Assembly (NCBI RefSeq): GCF_030272615.1
Contig: NC_081412.1
Coordinates: forward strand, 101,183,796 to 101,247,795
Direction of reading: 5' to 3'
Source: Cryptomeria japonica
Lineage: Eukaryota; Streptophyta; Pinopsida; Cupressales; Cupressaceae
Length of the DNA: 64,000 bases
A program made the translations under genes and the position numbers. Position 1 is the stretch's first letter; the number at the start of each line of letters is the position of its first letter. The notes below the pieces were generated by a model. It was not told the origin of the DNA. It saw nothing but the letters and a program-made list of their open reading frames with translations, and made no database searches. Positions 35,844 to 48,601 of the stretch are shown here, in pieces.

Positions 35844-38800
35844 CTAAACTTCTTTGTCCATTTTAACATGCATAACTTGAATTTTATACACTTCCAAGTG
35901 ATCGAAGCAGACTGCTAACATTGATTCTATCCTTGCCACTTTGGAAAAGTCATCTGTAGTTAGAGACTTTGTCTCCCTAACAAGCTGCACCCTTTCTTTA
36001 AAGGTTTTGACCATATATGTCGCTAGTTCAATCATCTATCTATCCTCCTTCAAGAGCTGTATATTGATGTATTTTAAATCTTTCTACATCATATCATTAA
36101 GTTCTTTTAATCCTTTTAACAACTTGATAGTTCTTCATGACTCTGTTTAATGATAGAGTTCCTCCATTCAACATTCAATCTTGATACATACATTACGTTG
36201 TCATCCAGGTTATCCACTAGCTTCTTAGTAAGAAATGTCATGAGGCCAAATTTCTATAGATCATTCATCTGCCCTAAGACTGCTACCCATTTATTTCTTT
36301 CCTTGTCCCATGTGGTAGCTTCCAATTCCAACTCTTTACTCATAGTTATGGCATTATCATACACCTTGATTAGACTTGCAAAGTAGTTTGTGCCTTGTTG
36401 CACTATGGATTCAAGCCACTTATCAAAAACTTTAGCTATCATGCGGCTTCTCTGGAACTAATCCAATAGCTTTTTATTCACTTGTGATTTAGGGTCAAAG
36501 GACAATGTAATCTATGTCAGGGGCTAAGGACTCGACTAATGTATGCAATTGATATAGTCTACCATCTAGTTAACAACTTGTTTCAACTCCCATTTGTCCT
36601 TGTCATCTTTCCAAGCCCTAGATATCATTCTTCTAGTAGAGGATTCTAAATGTTTTGCATCCACAATCCTTGAAGCAACTCCCAAGTCAATTTTCTCAAT
36701 AATAAAATCATTCTTAGTGACTTTTTCTGGATCTCTTTCTAAGATAGGCTTAGCTACTTCCACTTCCCAGTGGCCCGTTTCATTATCAATTTCCATCGTT
36801 TCTTGTGTTTTAAGATTCTTAGGTTTGGATATTTTCCAAAGGCACTTACTTACCATATCCTCCATGGGAATTGTAATAGGAATAATATTGTGTTTCTTTC
36901 CAATTGAATCTCCAAGACATCGATAAGTACTTGAAGTTTCTTTATGTGGAGGTGTCGGATCATCAAATGGGTTGACAACAATCATAATGCTCATTGGATT
37001 TGGATTTCCTTCAGATTATTTTTTCTCTGCATCCGCATCCTACACTGAAGAGCTATTTAATACTTGTTGATCCATGATCACTTGAGTTTCTTCTCTTGAA
37101 TCTAAGTCCACAACAATTTGGTCTGCCACTGGTTCTCTATTTTTCTTTTTCTCCTTGAATGGGTGATTTGAATAGCTAAAGACCTCAATGGGGATCTCTT
37201 TGATCTTCTGATTTGAACCTCTCCAATTTTAGGCCTTGTGTCATGCACAACATCAACAATTTTGCTAGATGAGAAAGTGGGAATCTGTGTTGTAGCATGA
37301 AGTGGACCAACTGTTAATTCAGTAGGAGTGATAATCGACTCCTTTCTAAATTTGTGGTCCCTTAACCGCTTCTCTATTCTTCTTATGAAATTGAAGGAAT
37401 TGGCTTGAATGTTTTATTCTTCTCTCCTATCCCATTCAATTTCAGGGATAGGTTTCCCTTGAACCCTTTCATTGAATTCAAGATCCAATACATCTTCCCC
37501 TTCCTCTTCTTGTATTCTTGACACATTAATGGATAACCTCATTGTAATAATCTGCTATAGAGTGAATCTTGACCAAAATCTCCTCCTTACTTCAAATTCA
37601 TCATAATAATTTTTCCAATAGTCTTCTAATTGAGGTTCATGGAAGAAATGGTCATCAACATTTAGGTGTTCTACAGCATAGCCTCTACTATCAAACTTAC
37701 GTCTAGCAATGTAGGGCTACAAATTCATTTTCTTGAACTCTAATTCTAGGTTCAGGGCATCACAAATAGACTTACAACTATAGTATCCAAGTTCAAGTAA
37801 GAAAGCAACCCTGGATTTACCCTTCATCCCTAACCTTTTGTCAATGTGGGCTAGTTGTCTGCAACCTTCACTAAGCATATAACTATCAAAGGCATACTTG
37901 GGCAATTTGAATGGTTCACCTTCAAAGCCCCCCATCCTAATGTAAGTAAATCTAGGAAATTAGATAAAGTAGCTTCATTATATACTGACCAACTCTATAG
38001 CCTTAGCTAGCATTCTTTTATTTGTGTCTCCCTGCAGCTCAAAGACAAGTCTTCCTGCAAAAACATCATTCCATCTTGTGAAATTTTTTGCATGTCTTTG
38101 TTGTTGCAGGTATGAGTAATAATCATAAACCTTCATGTCATCCACCCAAGGTTTTTAATGTAACCCTTTCCATTATTTGGTACAAGCCAATATATAAAAT
38201 AGATGTGAGGACATGTAAAAGCTGGACATTTCAACAAAGTTACTCAAACCCTCATGGAGCCTTTCAGCAATACTTTGCACCTAGTCAAGATATTTCTCGC
38301 TAGCTAACAATACTTGAATATAAAGGTACATCTAATCTTCCCAATAGAAATCATGTGGATTCCCTTTAAGTCTGTTTAACAATATTAAAATATCCCATAC
38401 CTTTGTGATAAAATGATCTCTTGTAAGAGGTTTGGGTAACTGAGACCCCCCTTTCTGAAACTTTAGAAGCCAATTCCTTGCAATGATGCTTTTATATGTG
38501 CTTTTCTTCTCAGAGAAAAATGCATATGAGGTACCAATTAACCAACATTCATACGATTGTTTATGGGGGATTCCAATTGTAGCCATCACCGTTTCTCTGT
38601 TAATTTCTACTAATAGTTCACCACTACTGGTCTTAATGCACCTGTTATCAACATCATATCTGTTCATACATGCTATCACTAATTCTAGACAAGGAGCGAC
38701 AGTTGGGAAAGAAGTAGCTTTAATCAAGCCACTTATTACTATTATTTCCATCAATGATTTAGCCCAAGGGTTTCTAGCTCTTTCTAAAAAATCTCATAAG

Positions 38801-38910
38801 TTAGCTTGGGCCAAAGAAGTGTCACCCAGTTCTAGAGGTATACTGACTAGGCATGATGTGCGACCAAGTTTTGGAAGATTCAGCGTCATAATGTCCACTT
38901 TTACATTCAT
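35844..38910 (-). pseudogene. ORF inside element B 5' LTR, unknown protein
   Basis: The second copy of the LTR-encoded ORF. Starts MNVKVDIMTLNLPKLGRT at 38910. It keeps CLELVIACMNRYDVDNRC, GELLVEINRETVMATIGIP and RLKGNPHDFYWED in one clean frame (38332-38754). Further on come VGGFEGEPFKLPKYAFDSY with CRQLAHIDKRL (37717-37935), and the Lys/Glu-rich C-terminal half (36566-36994, 36254-36442, 35844-36035). The breaks differ from those in the 3' LTR copy, so both decayed independently from an open frame. The function is unknown. Confidence 0.7.
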
Positions 38911-39517
38911 CAAATATTTCCTAGAAAGAACAAAGTTCTATTTCAAAATAAAGAATTTTCCTACACTGACTTTCTGAGCTAGTAACACAGCGGAGGGGAA
39001 AATGATCAAAACTCACCTGTTACCACCATCAAATCTATATAACCCTCAGAAGTATGGAGTTGAAATTACCTTCGACATCTTTTTATCCTCCAACAACAAC
39101 ATCTACCACTTTCACAATTTAAGAATTCACATGTTAAGAAGCGGAAAAAATGAGTAATACCTACACGTCTCATAATGATTCATCCGAACGTGTGAGATAA
39201 CCAATGATTTGATCGGATCCTCACAACTTTCTTAATTACACATCAACTCCACACAAACGGCTTGAGTTTTCATGATTTCTTTCCATAATTAGAATTTTAA
39301 AATATAAGATGCCCAGAATATTCCTTTTGCTGGGCCATCTTTTGTGTTATTAATGTCCTCGGGGCCAATCTTGGAATGAACTTAAACTTTGAACCAACTC
39401 ACAAGAAGTTCAATGTTTCAAGTTCATTCCTGAGAAAACAAAATAACTCTCAACTTGCAGCGCAACACAACATCAAGAATGAGCGAAGACTTTTAACAAA
39501 CATAAAGGAAGAATTTG

Positions 39518-40297
39518 TGTTAGGATTCCGACAGATACTGAGAGGGGGGGTAAATCAGTATCTAATCGGTTATAAGATTTTATTAACTTAAAACATGTAA
39601 AGCATATCAATACTATATACCTGTAAACAAGAAATAATGCAATAAACAGAGATAACCGCAACCACATGAAAAACACACCATAACATAGTAGCTTAACAAG
39701 GAAACCCGGTGTGAGAAAAACCTAGGTGGGATTTGTGACCCACAATATTCACTTACTGGCCAATAAGAGAATATTACTACTACAAGTGGGGCCTACACAT
39801 GCAGGAAGGCCAAGTGCCTAGAGCTCACTGCTCAATTACAAAATGGATTATATAAATCCAATGTCTTGTACTACTTCAAAATAGCATCTAATATGCCAGA
39901 TCCAGTACCAGTTTATAGATCTACTTCATACATAAACCCTTAACCTATAATTCCTATAATAGGTCTTCCTTATTTCGCCTATATATTTCCTTCCTTCTCT
40001 TTCTTATTCCTTTATGTTCTACAATGATCTCTTATATATAAGAGTCATTTTACAACTTGCCAAGTCGACTTACAATGATTTTACAATAATTAACAAAATA
40101 TATTACAAAGAAAATTCTTGTCGGCTTCTGTGCCATTATACTTCCTTTTACTGCCGATGGTCTTTGTGTCGGTGTAGAGTCTATCTTTGCTGGTGTAGGT
40201 AAATTGTCTTGCCGGTGTCATAGGATTGTAAGGTTGCCATCAATGACAAAACCTTCAATCACCTACAATATCTCATTGGAGTGTGCATTTTCCAACA
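39518..40297 (-). repeat. Element C 3' LTR
   Basis: 780 bp. Hairpin arms AGATACTGA (39533-39541) and TCAGTATCT (39555-39563) flank G7. The palindromic TATA-like cttatatataag is at 40030-40041. The block ggaaaccc...gagaaaaacc is near 39700. Confidence 0.9.
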
Positions 40298-40310
40298 ATC
40301 TCCCCCTTTG
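40298..40310 (-). other. Polypurine tract of element C
   Basis: Sense CAAAGGGGGAGAT at the 3' LTR boundary. Confidence 0.85.
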
Positions 40311-40743
40311 GCATTGATGGCAACACTCATGAGAAAAATCCAAAAATTGTTATCCAAAAAGAATCTGCCAGAATTACCAAAATTGTGTACCAAAAGAGTA
40401 TGTTCTCCCCCTGAGCTGATGAGTCATTTACTGATTATTTTTCTCATTCCGCTACTCCCCCTTTGGCATCAATGACAAAGGTTGTGAAAGTGTCAATTGA
40501 GTGTGGTTTCTAGTTTCATCTTTGTAACCGGTTAGTTACAATCTGAAAAAGATCTGCCAAAACCAGATTCAGGGTTTCAATGAACTTTTTGCTGTCTTTT
40601 ATTGCAGCCTCTGTCCTCTGAACTATACCAGTGAGGTGTTGCATTTGCTATGCCAGTGTTTTTTGTCCTTGAATCAAAGCATCAGATATTTCTTTTCTTA
40701 AGGAGGCTAGGTAGTCCAATTTTAGACTAAGTTTCAATTTTAG
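40311..40743 (-). pseudogene. 3' end of element C ORF2 region, severed by D
   Basis: Short degenerate stretch between the polypurine tract and insertion D. It joins to 48602 onward when D is removed, across the duplicated TTTAG. The sense sequence encodes only eroded helical fragments, equivalent to the C-terminal part of ORF2 in A and D. Confidence 0.45.
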
Positions 40744-41905
40744 TGTTGGCATTTTTTATGATTAATGTTGTGATTGTCATTGATGGACACACTTGATTTG
40801 AGATCACTTTCTATATGTATGAGTTAAAGCTCAACCGGTATTTGTTCCAACCGGTATGATGTATTATAGTCTTTAGACTCTCAGTGTTTTGCAGAAAGTG
40901 TTTACCGGTCTCAAGTGGTATGAAGACCCCAAGTGGTTCGCGGATCTCAAGCAGTATGAAGGAATGAAGCGACACAACTCATATTTCCTAGTCTTCATTT
41001 TGTCAAACCGGTAACCGGTATTTTGCTTAAATCGGTATTTTGTTTAAACCATTAATACTTTGTGATGAGTTACCAACCGACATTTTGTGATGAGTTACCA
41101 TCCATTGATTGTTTGGCGGTGCCGAAATTTTGGTGGTGCATTTGTGTCGTGTTACCAAAAGTGTCCAGATGCATTGAACCTAGGAAATTGAATTGTAATC
41201 CTATTGGATCGACATGAAATCAGGTTCCTTTATAAGGACATCATGTCTAGGGTTTTAGGATGTTGTTGGGGTTTAAGGTGGTTGATGAGTTTTTGTAAGT
41301 CTAATTATAGAAGAGAAGTTCAGGTCTGTGAGAGAAGGTAGATTGTGAATGTGTTGAAGACTGAAGTAATGCTGGAATGCATTAGGAATGAGCTATCAAG
41401 AATCTAACCAAGCAATCTGAGCTATTTGCTAGATCACTCACTTGTTGATTACTCACATCTTCGACATGTCTGAAGCCCTTAACTAGGTAGGCCCAAAAAG
41501 CCTTTTGTAAATCCTCTAACAAGGTGGTTCACATCTGTGGATCTAAAATTCTCTAGCAAAGTAGTCTTTAATTGGACTTATCTCCTAACAGAGATTGAGA
41601 TTCCTAGCAGGATTTGTTCTAGTAAGAACATTGTATGACCTTAACCGGTCTGGTTCCTATTCTGCAGATAGTTACTTGCGAGTTTCATCTCACTGTGGTT
41701 TTTCCCATTTGGGTTTCCATGTCAAAATCTCTTGTGTTATGGTGATTGTTCTTGTGGGTGAATGCATTATTTTCTATTTGGTTTGCATGTGTGCTTATCA
41801 GTTTGTTTGCTAAACTATTTTACTGGTTTACTGCTAGACTAGTAAACAGTTTAAGTACAATAATTTTTGGCATACTAATTCACCCCCCCCTCTTAGTATT
41901 CATCA
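40744..41905 (+). repeat. Element D 5' LTR
   Basis: Starts TGTTGGCATTTTTTATG, ends ATTCATCA. TATA-like CCTTTATAAGGAC is at 41227-41239. Block ggtttttcccatttgggttt at about 41697-41716. Hairpin arms ATACTAA (41872-41878) and TTAGTAT (41893-41899) around C8. Confidence 0.9.
41227..41239 (+). promoter_or_regulatory. TATA-like box in element D 5' LTR
   Basis: CCTTTATAAGGAC, conserved at the same place in both LTRs of D and both of A. Likely core promoter of the D transcript. Confidence 0.5.
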
Positions 41906-41907
41906 AT

Positions 41908-41920
41908 TGGTATAAGAGCC
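41908..41920 (+). other. Primer binding site of element D
   Basis: TGGTATAAGAGCC, two bases after the LTR. One change (C to A) from the initiator-Met-type site TGGTATCAGAGC. Confidence 0.8.
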
Positions 41921-41955
41921 AACCTTTCTATAAGTTTAACCACTTGGAAAGAGAT

Positions 41956-43233
41956 ATGGGGGAATACACTATGAGGGAACTTACTCATCGGCTCACTCAG
42001 TTTGAGCAAGCCTATGATGAACTTATGGTCAAATATAAGGCCTCTTAGGCAAAAAGGAGAGAACATGTTGAAAAACTGATGGAGCTAACTGAAAATAGTT
42101 CCTCTGATGAAGAAAACATGGAAGCCCTAATTCAAGAAGTAGAAAAGCTGAATGAATCCAATTGCAACCTAAGAAAGGAGTTGGAAGGACTGACTATCCG
42201 AATGTGTCAAGAGCTTGAGAACCGAAGGAAAGTTGAAGATCTTGTAAAAGACAGAGATCATGAGATCTCCAAGTTAAAACAAGAAATCAATGCCCTAACC
42301 ACTCAAATCCATGAGAGCAAAGTGGAAAAGGAAGACATGCAAGGAGAACTGAACATAGCCATCTCCGAGAATGCAAACTTGATGGAAACAAATGCTGCTA
42401 TTTCCAAAGAACTCTCTGAGTCAAAGGAAATACTTGCTAAGTTCAACAAGAGTACTGTTAAGCTAGAGCAAAAGCTTGAATCAGCCAAACCTGTCAAGAA
42501 TACTGATGGACTTGGTTACTCCAGTCATGAGGAAGTTGAGACCTCTAGTGCAAATGTTGAAGCATCGAAGAAGCAATCGACATTCAAAGGTAAAGGTAAG
42601 CAAAAGTTCAAACCTATTTGCTTTAACTGTCTTAAAGAAGGACATACTGCTAATGTGTGTAGGAGCAAATCCTACAATAATTTTCCTTACTTTATAAACA
42701 ATGTACCTAGATCCAATAAGTTCAATGGTAATTGTTATGCATGCAACAAGTTTGGGCATAGAGCATCTGAATGTAGGTTTGTTATGAAAAACATTGGAAG
42801 ATATCCTCAAAGGACTCAAGGAGTTGGTCCGGAACCTTTTGTGAACCGAAATCCCAACTGGTTTAATACCTTTAATCATCAGTCAGGTAGTGGTGGCTAT
42901 CAAGTGGCAACTGGATGGAGAGAAAATTGTTTCATTTGTCATTGTCATGGTCACACTGCTACAACATACAAGGGGAAGAACGGTAAAATGATTAATGGAA
43001 CATGGAGAGCACCTGGAACAGTTTGCTATCATTGCAACAAACCGGGTCACATTTCCAGATTCTGTAGAACAAGAAAGAACATATGGGATGACATATCGGT
43101 CACTCTGGAAGGAAAGATTGATGTTGAAACTGTTCAAGAGGATATGAACAAAACCTGGAAAAAGAAACCAGGAGTGTTGGAAGAAGAACCGGTTTCTGCA
43201 CCTAGTGTGGAAATTTCAGAACTGGCAAACTAA
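41956..43233 (+). pseudogene. Element D gag: coiled coil plus four CCHC knuckles
   Basis: Best preserved copy of this gag. MGEYTMRELTHRLTQFEQAY starts at 41956, with one TAG at 42046-42048. The frame is then open for 384 codons. About 120 residues of heptad-type coiled coil (LIQEVEKLNESNCNLRKELE...) precede a Lys-rich linker. The knuckles are CFNCLKEGHTANVC, CYACNKFGHRASEC, CFICHCHGHTATTY (last Cys lost) and CYHCNKPGHISRFC. The knuckles should bind the element RNA. The coiled coil replaces the usual copia capsid domain, so how particles form is unclear. It ends just before a short leader to ORF2. Confidence 0.85.
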
Positions 43234-43675
43234 GATACAAAAAGCTTAGGGGGAGCAAATGGTGAAATATCTCGAACCCTTGGTTGACACTGATAAAAGA
43301 CCTTAACTGGTATGATATACCTATCAGTCGACAGAAGACTGAAAATTATAAAAGGCAAATTAGGGTTTACGCCCTAATAGTGGAGCATTTATTATGGTAG
43401 GTGGAGAACTTGTTTAAAAGGAATTTTAAAATCATTTCTCACTTATCATCTTTCGAGCGAAGAAGTTTTTCAAGTTTAGAGTGAAGAAAAGCGATTTACA
43501 CTGCGATTCAAAGAATTTATCAAAATCCCAAAGAAGAATATGAGGCAATCATCTATTGGAGAAGTGTATAATGCAAAGCGGTATTTCAACAACCAAAGGA
43601 GTGTGTAGAAAAGTTCAAATTGCGAAGCCCTAAATTTTGATCTATGAAGGTATTTTTCAAAATTCTCTGTTTATC

Positions 43676-46600
43676 ATGGCTTCCGCATCACATGCTAGTT
43701 CTAGTGCACCTGTTGATTCTGTAGATTTCATCAAACGAAAGGCAAAATACAATGCCCTATCCCTAGTAACCGCTAGAGTTATAGTGGAGGAAGGCATTTC
43801 AGATTAGATTGATTGTAAAATTGAAGGCTTAGGGTCTCTAGTAATCCATTCCCAGTTGAGTTTGTTCTGTGGGAAGGATAAGAAGATTAAACTAGAATTT
43901 AGCATTTTGGAAAAGAAGAAACTTCACAACGTAGTCTATTTTCTTGAAGAATTTTTAGATGATCACATTCGTATCATTCTGAGCAGAGTGCATAGTGATA
44001 AAATGTACTTAGAGCGGATGCATGACATCACACCATAAGTGATTCATGCAGTCACCAATTTCTGTAACACAGGAGAAGTGCCAACCCTAAGGAAGGTCAA
44101 CAAGACTAAAATGTCCAAGCTCACCGGTTTAGTGAGCGACTCACGTGGAATGACCATCAACTCAATCAAGGATGATCTGGTCAAGTATGCCTACATGGTG
44201 ATAGGTTACCAGACATTCTCTACTAGTAGAATTAATTCTGTCTCTATTGCAGCGGTAAATGTCACTTACAGGATGATCAAGGAAGATGCATCGTTTGATT
44301 TGTGCACTTGTATGCAAAGACAACTTCTATTGAATCTTAATTAGATCAAACAGGACAATGCATTGAGATTTAATTTCAAAAAACTACTGGTTGGGTTGTT
44401 CCTTTATTTCCAAGGCTACTTTCCAGGAGTAGGTGACATTCAGTGGTCTGCTGACCAACCGGTGACAAAGAAAATCAAGGAAAGTCTACAAGCGGTTGGA
44501 ACCGGCTATCCGGAAGTACTGAACAAATACTTTGATGAGTTCAGATGCAAAATGAACCAAAGGGTAAGAATATCCGGTGATATAGTCAAAAAGTATGAGG
44601 AAGACATCTGCTTCATTATCAAAGTGGATGAATGCATAATGGAGGCCGTTGAGCCTAGACAGGAAGAAGTGGAGCCTATGGGCTATGAGGTAATGCATGA
44701 TATGCTGGATGGGTACGGTTCTACCCTAATTGCCTCACCCCTTGATCCTAAGGCAAAGAGAACCAACACTTATTTGGAAAGGGTTACACCAGTTGTAGAA
44801 CCCTCAGTAAAGAAAGGAAAGGCAGTGCCTTCAGCATCAACACCGGTTACTGTAGCCAGTCCCAAAGTGACCCAGTGGTCACCAGCTAAGAAGAAACCAG
44901 AAGCGACACCTACCAAAGTCTTTGAGAGGAAGTGGAAGACAAAAATCAATACACCGGACTCAGAAGAAACTGTGTCAGATGAATTGCCTAAGAAGACTAG
45001 GCAAACTAAGAAAAAGACAAAGAATGAACCAACAACATCTGCATCGATAAATATTGATATTTCTTCTTACAAACGTTTGACACATTGTCAAAGAACTATA
45101 AAGAATATTAGGAGAAAATTACTAAATGATTTAATTGATTGTTTTGATGACTTCAATAATAATGAAAAGGAAGAAGTTGAACAGGAAATCATTAAGTATT
45201 TGTGTGTTAATGACTGGCCGCTTTCAGAAATTAGATCTGAGACACCGGATTCTTTGTATAATTCTTTAGACAACAAATGGCACATTGCCATAGAGAAGGA
45301 ACAAGAAATAAGGGAGAAAGTATTTTCCCAATACTTTCCTAACCTGTCCAATTCTGAGCTATTTGAAGTCATTAACCAAAACAAAGGACTCTTCTTCACG
45401 AGAAGGAGAAGACTCTGGTTATTAGAAGGGAGAAGTGATGATTTTGAAAAAGACACTCATCTTCATATGATGACTGTTGTGCATACTCATGAAGTGCATC
45501 AAGCCAACAAGAAGGTTGAGCAAGAACCGGAAATATCAAAGCCGGATGAAGTATATGATAGTGAAGGGGAATTGGTCACTAAACAAATGGAACCCATTGA
45601 CGTTGATGCCTTAGATAGTGAAAAAGTTACTTAGGGTGCACCATCAAAAGGAATATGATAGGAGAAGCAAGCAGAAGAAGAAAAGAAGCAACAGGAAGTA
45701 GAAAAGAAGAAACAGGCATATGAAGAGGATAAGAGAAAAGAAGAGGAAAAGAGGAAAGAGGAAGAGGATAAGAGAAAAGAGGAGGAAAAGAGGAAAGAGG
45801 AAGAGGATAAGAGAAAAGAGGAGGAAAAGAGGAAATAGGAAGACGATAAGAGAAAAGAGGAGAAAAAGAGGAAAGAGGAAGAGGATAAGAGAAAAGAGGA
45901 GGAAAAGAGGAAAGAGGAAGAGGATAAGAGAAAAGAGGAAGAAAAGAGGAAAGAGAAAGAGGATAAGAGAAAAGAAGAGGAGAAGAAGAGAAGAGAAGAG
46001 GAAAATAAGAAACAAGAGGAAGAGAAGAAGAAGAAGGAAAAGGAAAAGAAAGAAGAGGAGAAGCGGAAAGAGAAAGAGAACACACAAGAAGAGGAGAAGA
46101 GGAAGAAGGAAGAGGAGAAGAAGAAGGATGAAGAAGAGACGAAGTGAAAAGATGAAGAGAAGAGACAAGAAGAAGAGAAAAGAAAGAAAGAAAGAAGAAG
46201 AGGAGTAGAGGAAGGGTCAAGAAGATAAGCAAAAAGCCAAGGACAAGGAAGCAGTGGTAAAGAGCACACAAGTGGAGACCCTGATGGAAACCAGTAGTCA
46301 GGCTAAAATGGATGATATTACTAGTCCCATTGACCTCCAGTCCACAAATGAATCAGAGTTGTTGCAGAGCATTAAGGTTGCTCTAGAATGCTTGGAAGTG
46401 ATAAGGAGGAAAAAGGAGCAAGATGTGATCCAAGTTGCGGTGGACACTCTTACCGGTTTGATACCCAGTACGAACCTTCCCAGTACCGATTCCTCACTTG
46501 CACAATTGAAGCTCCTATGCACAGTTGTAGAAGACTAGGTACAAAGCCTGGAAGAGGTTGCAGAAGCAAATGCCAAGAAGGAACATCAAAAGGCTTTGGA

Positions 46601-47138
46601 CACTGCCTTGGTGAGAAAGTTAACAGAGCTCCAGTCTGATCTTTAGAAGGCACAAAAGGACATTAGGGATGCAATGGATGAGGGAAATCTACTACTCAGT
46701 AAGATTTGTCAACCTCATTTATTCTATGATGATGTGCTCACTCAGAAGGATAAACTGCAAACTGATATGCAGTCATTTATGAGCACCTTCAAGATGCCAT
46801 ATGACTCCTTCTCCATATATGGAAAAACTACTCACCGGTTTCAACTTCAGTCTACAAGACTAGAGGCAAAGATAAGCAACCAGACACATAATTTATAAGA
46901 ACTTCAACTGGTCCTACTGCCAAGACTGCAAATTCTCTCGAAATGCTACCTTAGTATAGATGCCCTAACAGTTACTCAAGAGATGAGTACCATGGATGCC
47001 ATGGAGGAGTAGGTTTATCAGATGCAAATGAAGCATGAGGTTTCTACCTCATTGCTTGAATCATGGTCTTTATCCATGAAGACATTTATTCAAGACTTTA
47101 AATCAGTTTTTGACAAGTTTCACTCTTTATTATCATAA
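43676..47138 (+). pseudogene. Element D ORF2, large protein of unknown function
   Basis: MASASHASSSAPVDSVDFIK starts at 43676. The reading ends DKFHSLLS at 47138, about 1150 codons with few stops (after ISD at 43806, at 44036, 44342, 45632, 46146 and later). Domains: an N-terminal globular part with HIRIILSRVHSDKMYLERMH, LTGLVSDSRGMTINSIKDDL and YAYMVIGYQ; a middle part with RVRISGDIVKKYEEDICFII and MEAVEPRQEEVEPMGYEVM; a Ser/Thr/Lys linker; a helical block RLTHCQRTIKNIRRKL. The tail is a Lys/Glu/Arg repeat and then a helical C-terminus. The N-terminal part aligns with C ORF2 (VTGLPSTG type). No catalytic motif of protease, RT, RNase H or integrase is present. Conservation between two full element families suggests it mattered for mobility. 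Confidence 0.75.
45720..46200 (+). repeat. 39-bp coding repeat (Lys/Glu/Arg)
   Basis: About six to seven units of 39 bp encode 13-residue repeats like EEDKRKEEEKRKE, followed by looser KE-rich sequence. The strand is almost pure purine, which leaves several frames open by composition alone, including long Ser/Phe/Leu frames on the minus strand that are not genes. Confidence 0.9.
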
Positions 47139-47407
47139 ACTCTTTAAATCAGTTATTAATGCTAAAGGAACAGGGGTTATTCAGCTATACTTTGTCATTG
47201 TTGGAAAAGGGGGAGAAGTATATTGGTATTTAAATTTTGATGCATACTATGTATACTTTCATGTTATTTTTGTTAAGGAGTAGTATATATTGTATTTTCT
47301 GCAAAAGGGATAGTGTATATACTTAGGGGGAGTAATTTTGATTATGGCATATTTTTGTTGTAAAACACTTAGATGTCAAAATTTTCCTAAGTGTTGCCAT
47401 CAATGCC
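47139..47407 (+). other. Element D untranslated region before the polypurine tract
   Basis: AT-rich, no frame. It contains a run resembling the A element stretch 7430-7700 (for example catatttttgttgtaaaacacttagatgtcaaaattttcctaa-type sequence in reverse), showing common origin. Confidence 0.5.
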
Positions 47408-47419
47408 AAAGGGGGAGAT
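47408..47419 (+). other. Polypurine tract of element D
   Basis: AAAGGGGGAGAT immediately before TGTTGGCA of the 3' LTR. Confidence 0.9.
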
Positions 47420-48596
47420 TGTTGGCATTTTTTATGATTGATGTTATGATTGTCATTGATGGACACACACTTGATTTGAGATCACTTTTTGTATGTGTGA
47501 GTTAAAGCTCAACCGGTATTTGTTCCAACTGGTATGATGTATTATAGTCTTTAGACTCTTGGTGTTTTGCAAAAAGTGTTTACCGGTCTCAAGCGGTATG
47601 AAGACCCCAAGCAGTTCGAGGATCTCAAGTGGTATGAAGGATCGAAGTGGTACAACTCATATTTCCCAGTCTTCATTTTGAAAAACCGTCAACCGGTATT
47701 TTTCTTAAACTGATATTTTGTTTGAACCAGTAATACTCTGTGATGAGTTACCAACCGACATTTTGTGATGAGTTACCATCCACCGATTATTTGGCGGTGC
47801 CAACACTTTGGTGGTGCATTTCTATCGTGTTACCAAAAGTGTCCATATGCATTGAACCTAGGAAATTGTATTGTAATCCTATTGGATCGACATGAAATCA
47901 TATTCCTTTATAAGGACATCATGTCTAGTGTTTTAGGGTGTTGTTCTTGTTTAAGGTGGTTGATGAGTTTTTGTAAGTGTGATTATAGAAGAGAAGTTTA
48001 GGTCTATGAGAGAAGGTAGAGTGTGAATGCATTGAAGACTGAAGTAATGCTGGAATGCATTAGGAACGATCCATCAAGGATCTAACCAAGCAATCTATGC
48101 TATTTGCTAGATCACTCACTTGTTGATTACTCACATCTTCGACAAGTTTGAAGCCCTTAACCGGGTAGGCCCAAAAAGCCCCCAAAAAGCCTTTTGTAAA
48201 TCCTCTAACAAGGTGGTTCACATTTGTGGATCTAAAATCCTCTAGCAAGGTAGTCTTTAATCAAACTTATCTCCTAACAGAGATTGAGATTCCTAACAGG
48301 ATCTTTTTTGGTAAAGAACATTGTATGACCTTAACCAGTCTGGTTCCTATTCTGCAGATAGTTACTTGTGAGTTTCATCTCATTGTGGTTTTTCCCGTTT
48401 GGGTTTCCATGTCAAAATCTCTTGTGTTATGGTGATTATGCTTCTGTGGGTGAATGCATTATTTTCTATTTGGTTTGCATGTGTGCTTACTGGTTTGTTT
48501 GCTAAACTATTTTATTGGTTTACTACTAGACTAGTAAAGTGTTTAAGTACAGTAATTTTTGGCATACTAATTCACCCCCCCTCTTAGTATTCATCA
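47420..48596 (+). repeat. Element D 3' LTR
   Basis: 1177 bp. Same layout as the 5' LTR. Hairpin arms 48564-48570 and 48584-48590 around C7. A short local duplication 'cccaaaaagcc' near 48170-48192 helps explain the extra length. Confidence 0.9.
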
Positions 48597-48601
48597 TTTA
48601 G

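Larger units (their letters stand above)
40744..48596 (+). mobile_element. Element D: non-autonomous copia-type LTR element inside C
   Basis: 7853 bp, LTRs of 1162 and 1177 bp, perfect 5-bp duplications TTTAG at 40739-40743 and 48597-48601. The only full element here on the plus strand, and the innermost of a three-deep nest (D in C in B). It encodes gag and ORF2 in order and no enzymes. Sister of element A. Confidence 0.93.

Noticed and set aside
45627-46271. Long minus-strand frames of 212-214 codons rich in Ser/Phe/Leu
   Set aside because: Complement of the purine-rich Lys/Glu coding repeat in D ORF2. Open by base composition, with no domain or start context.
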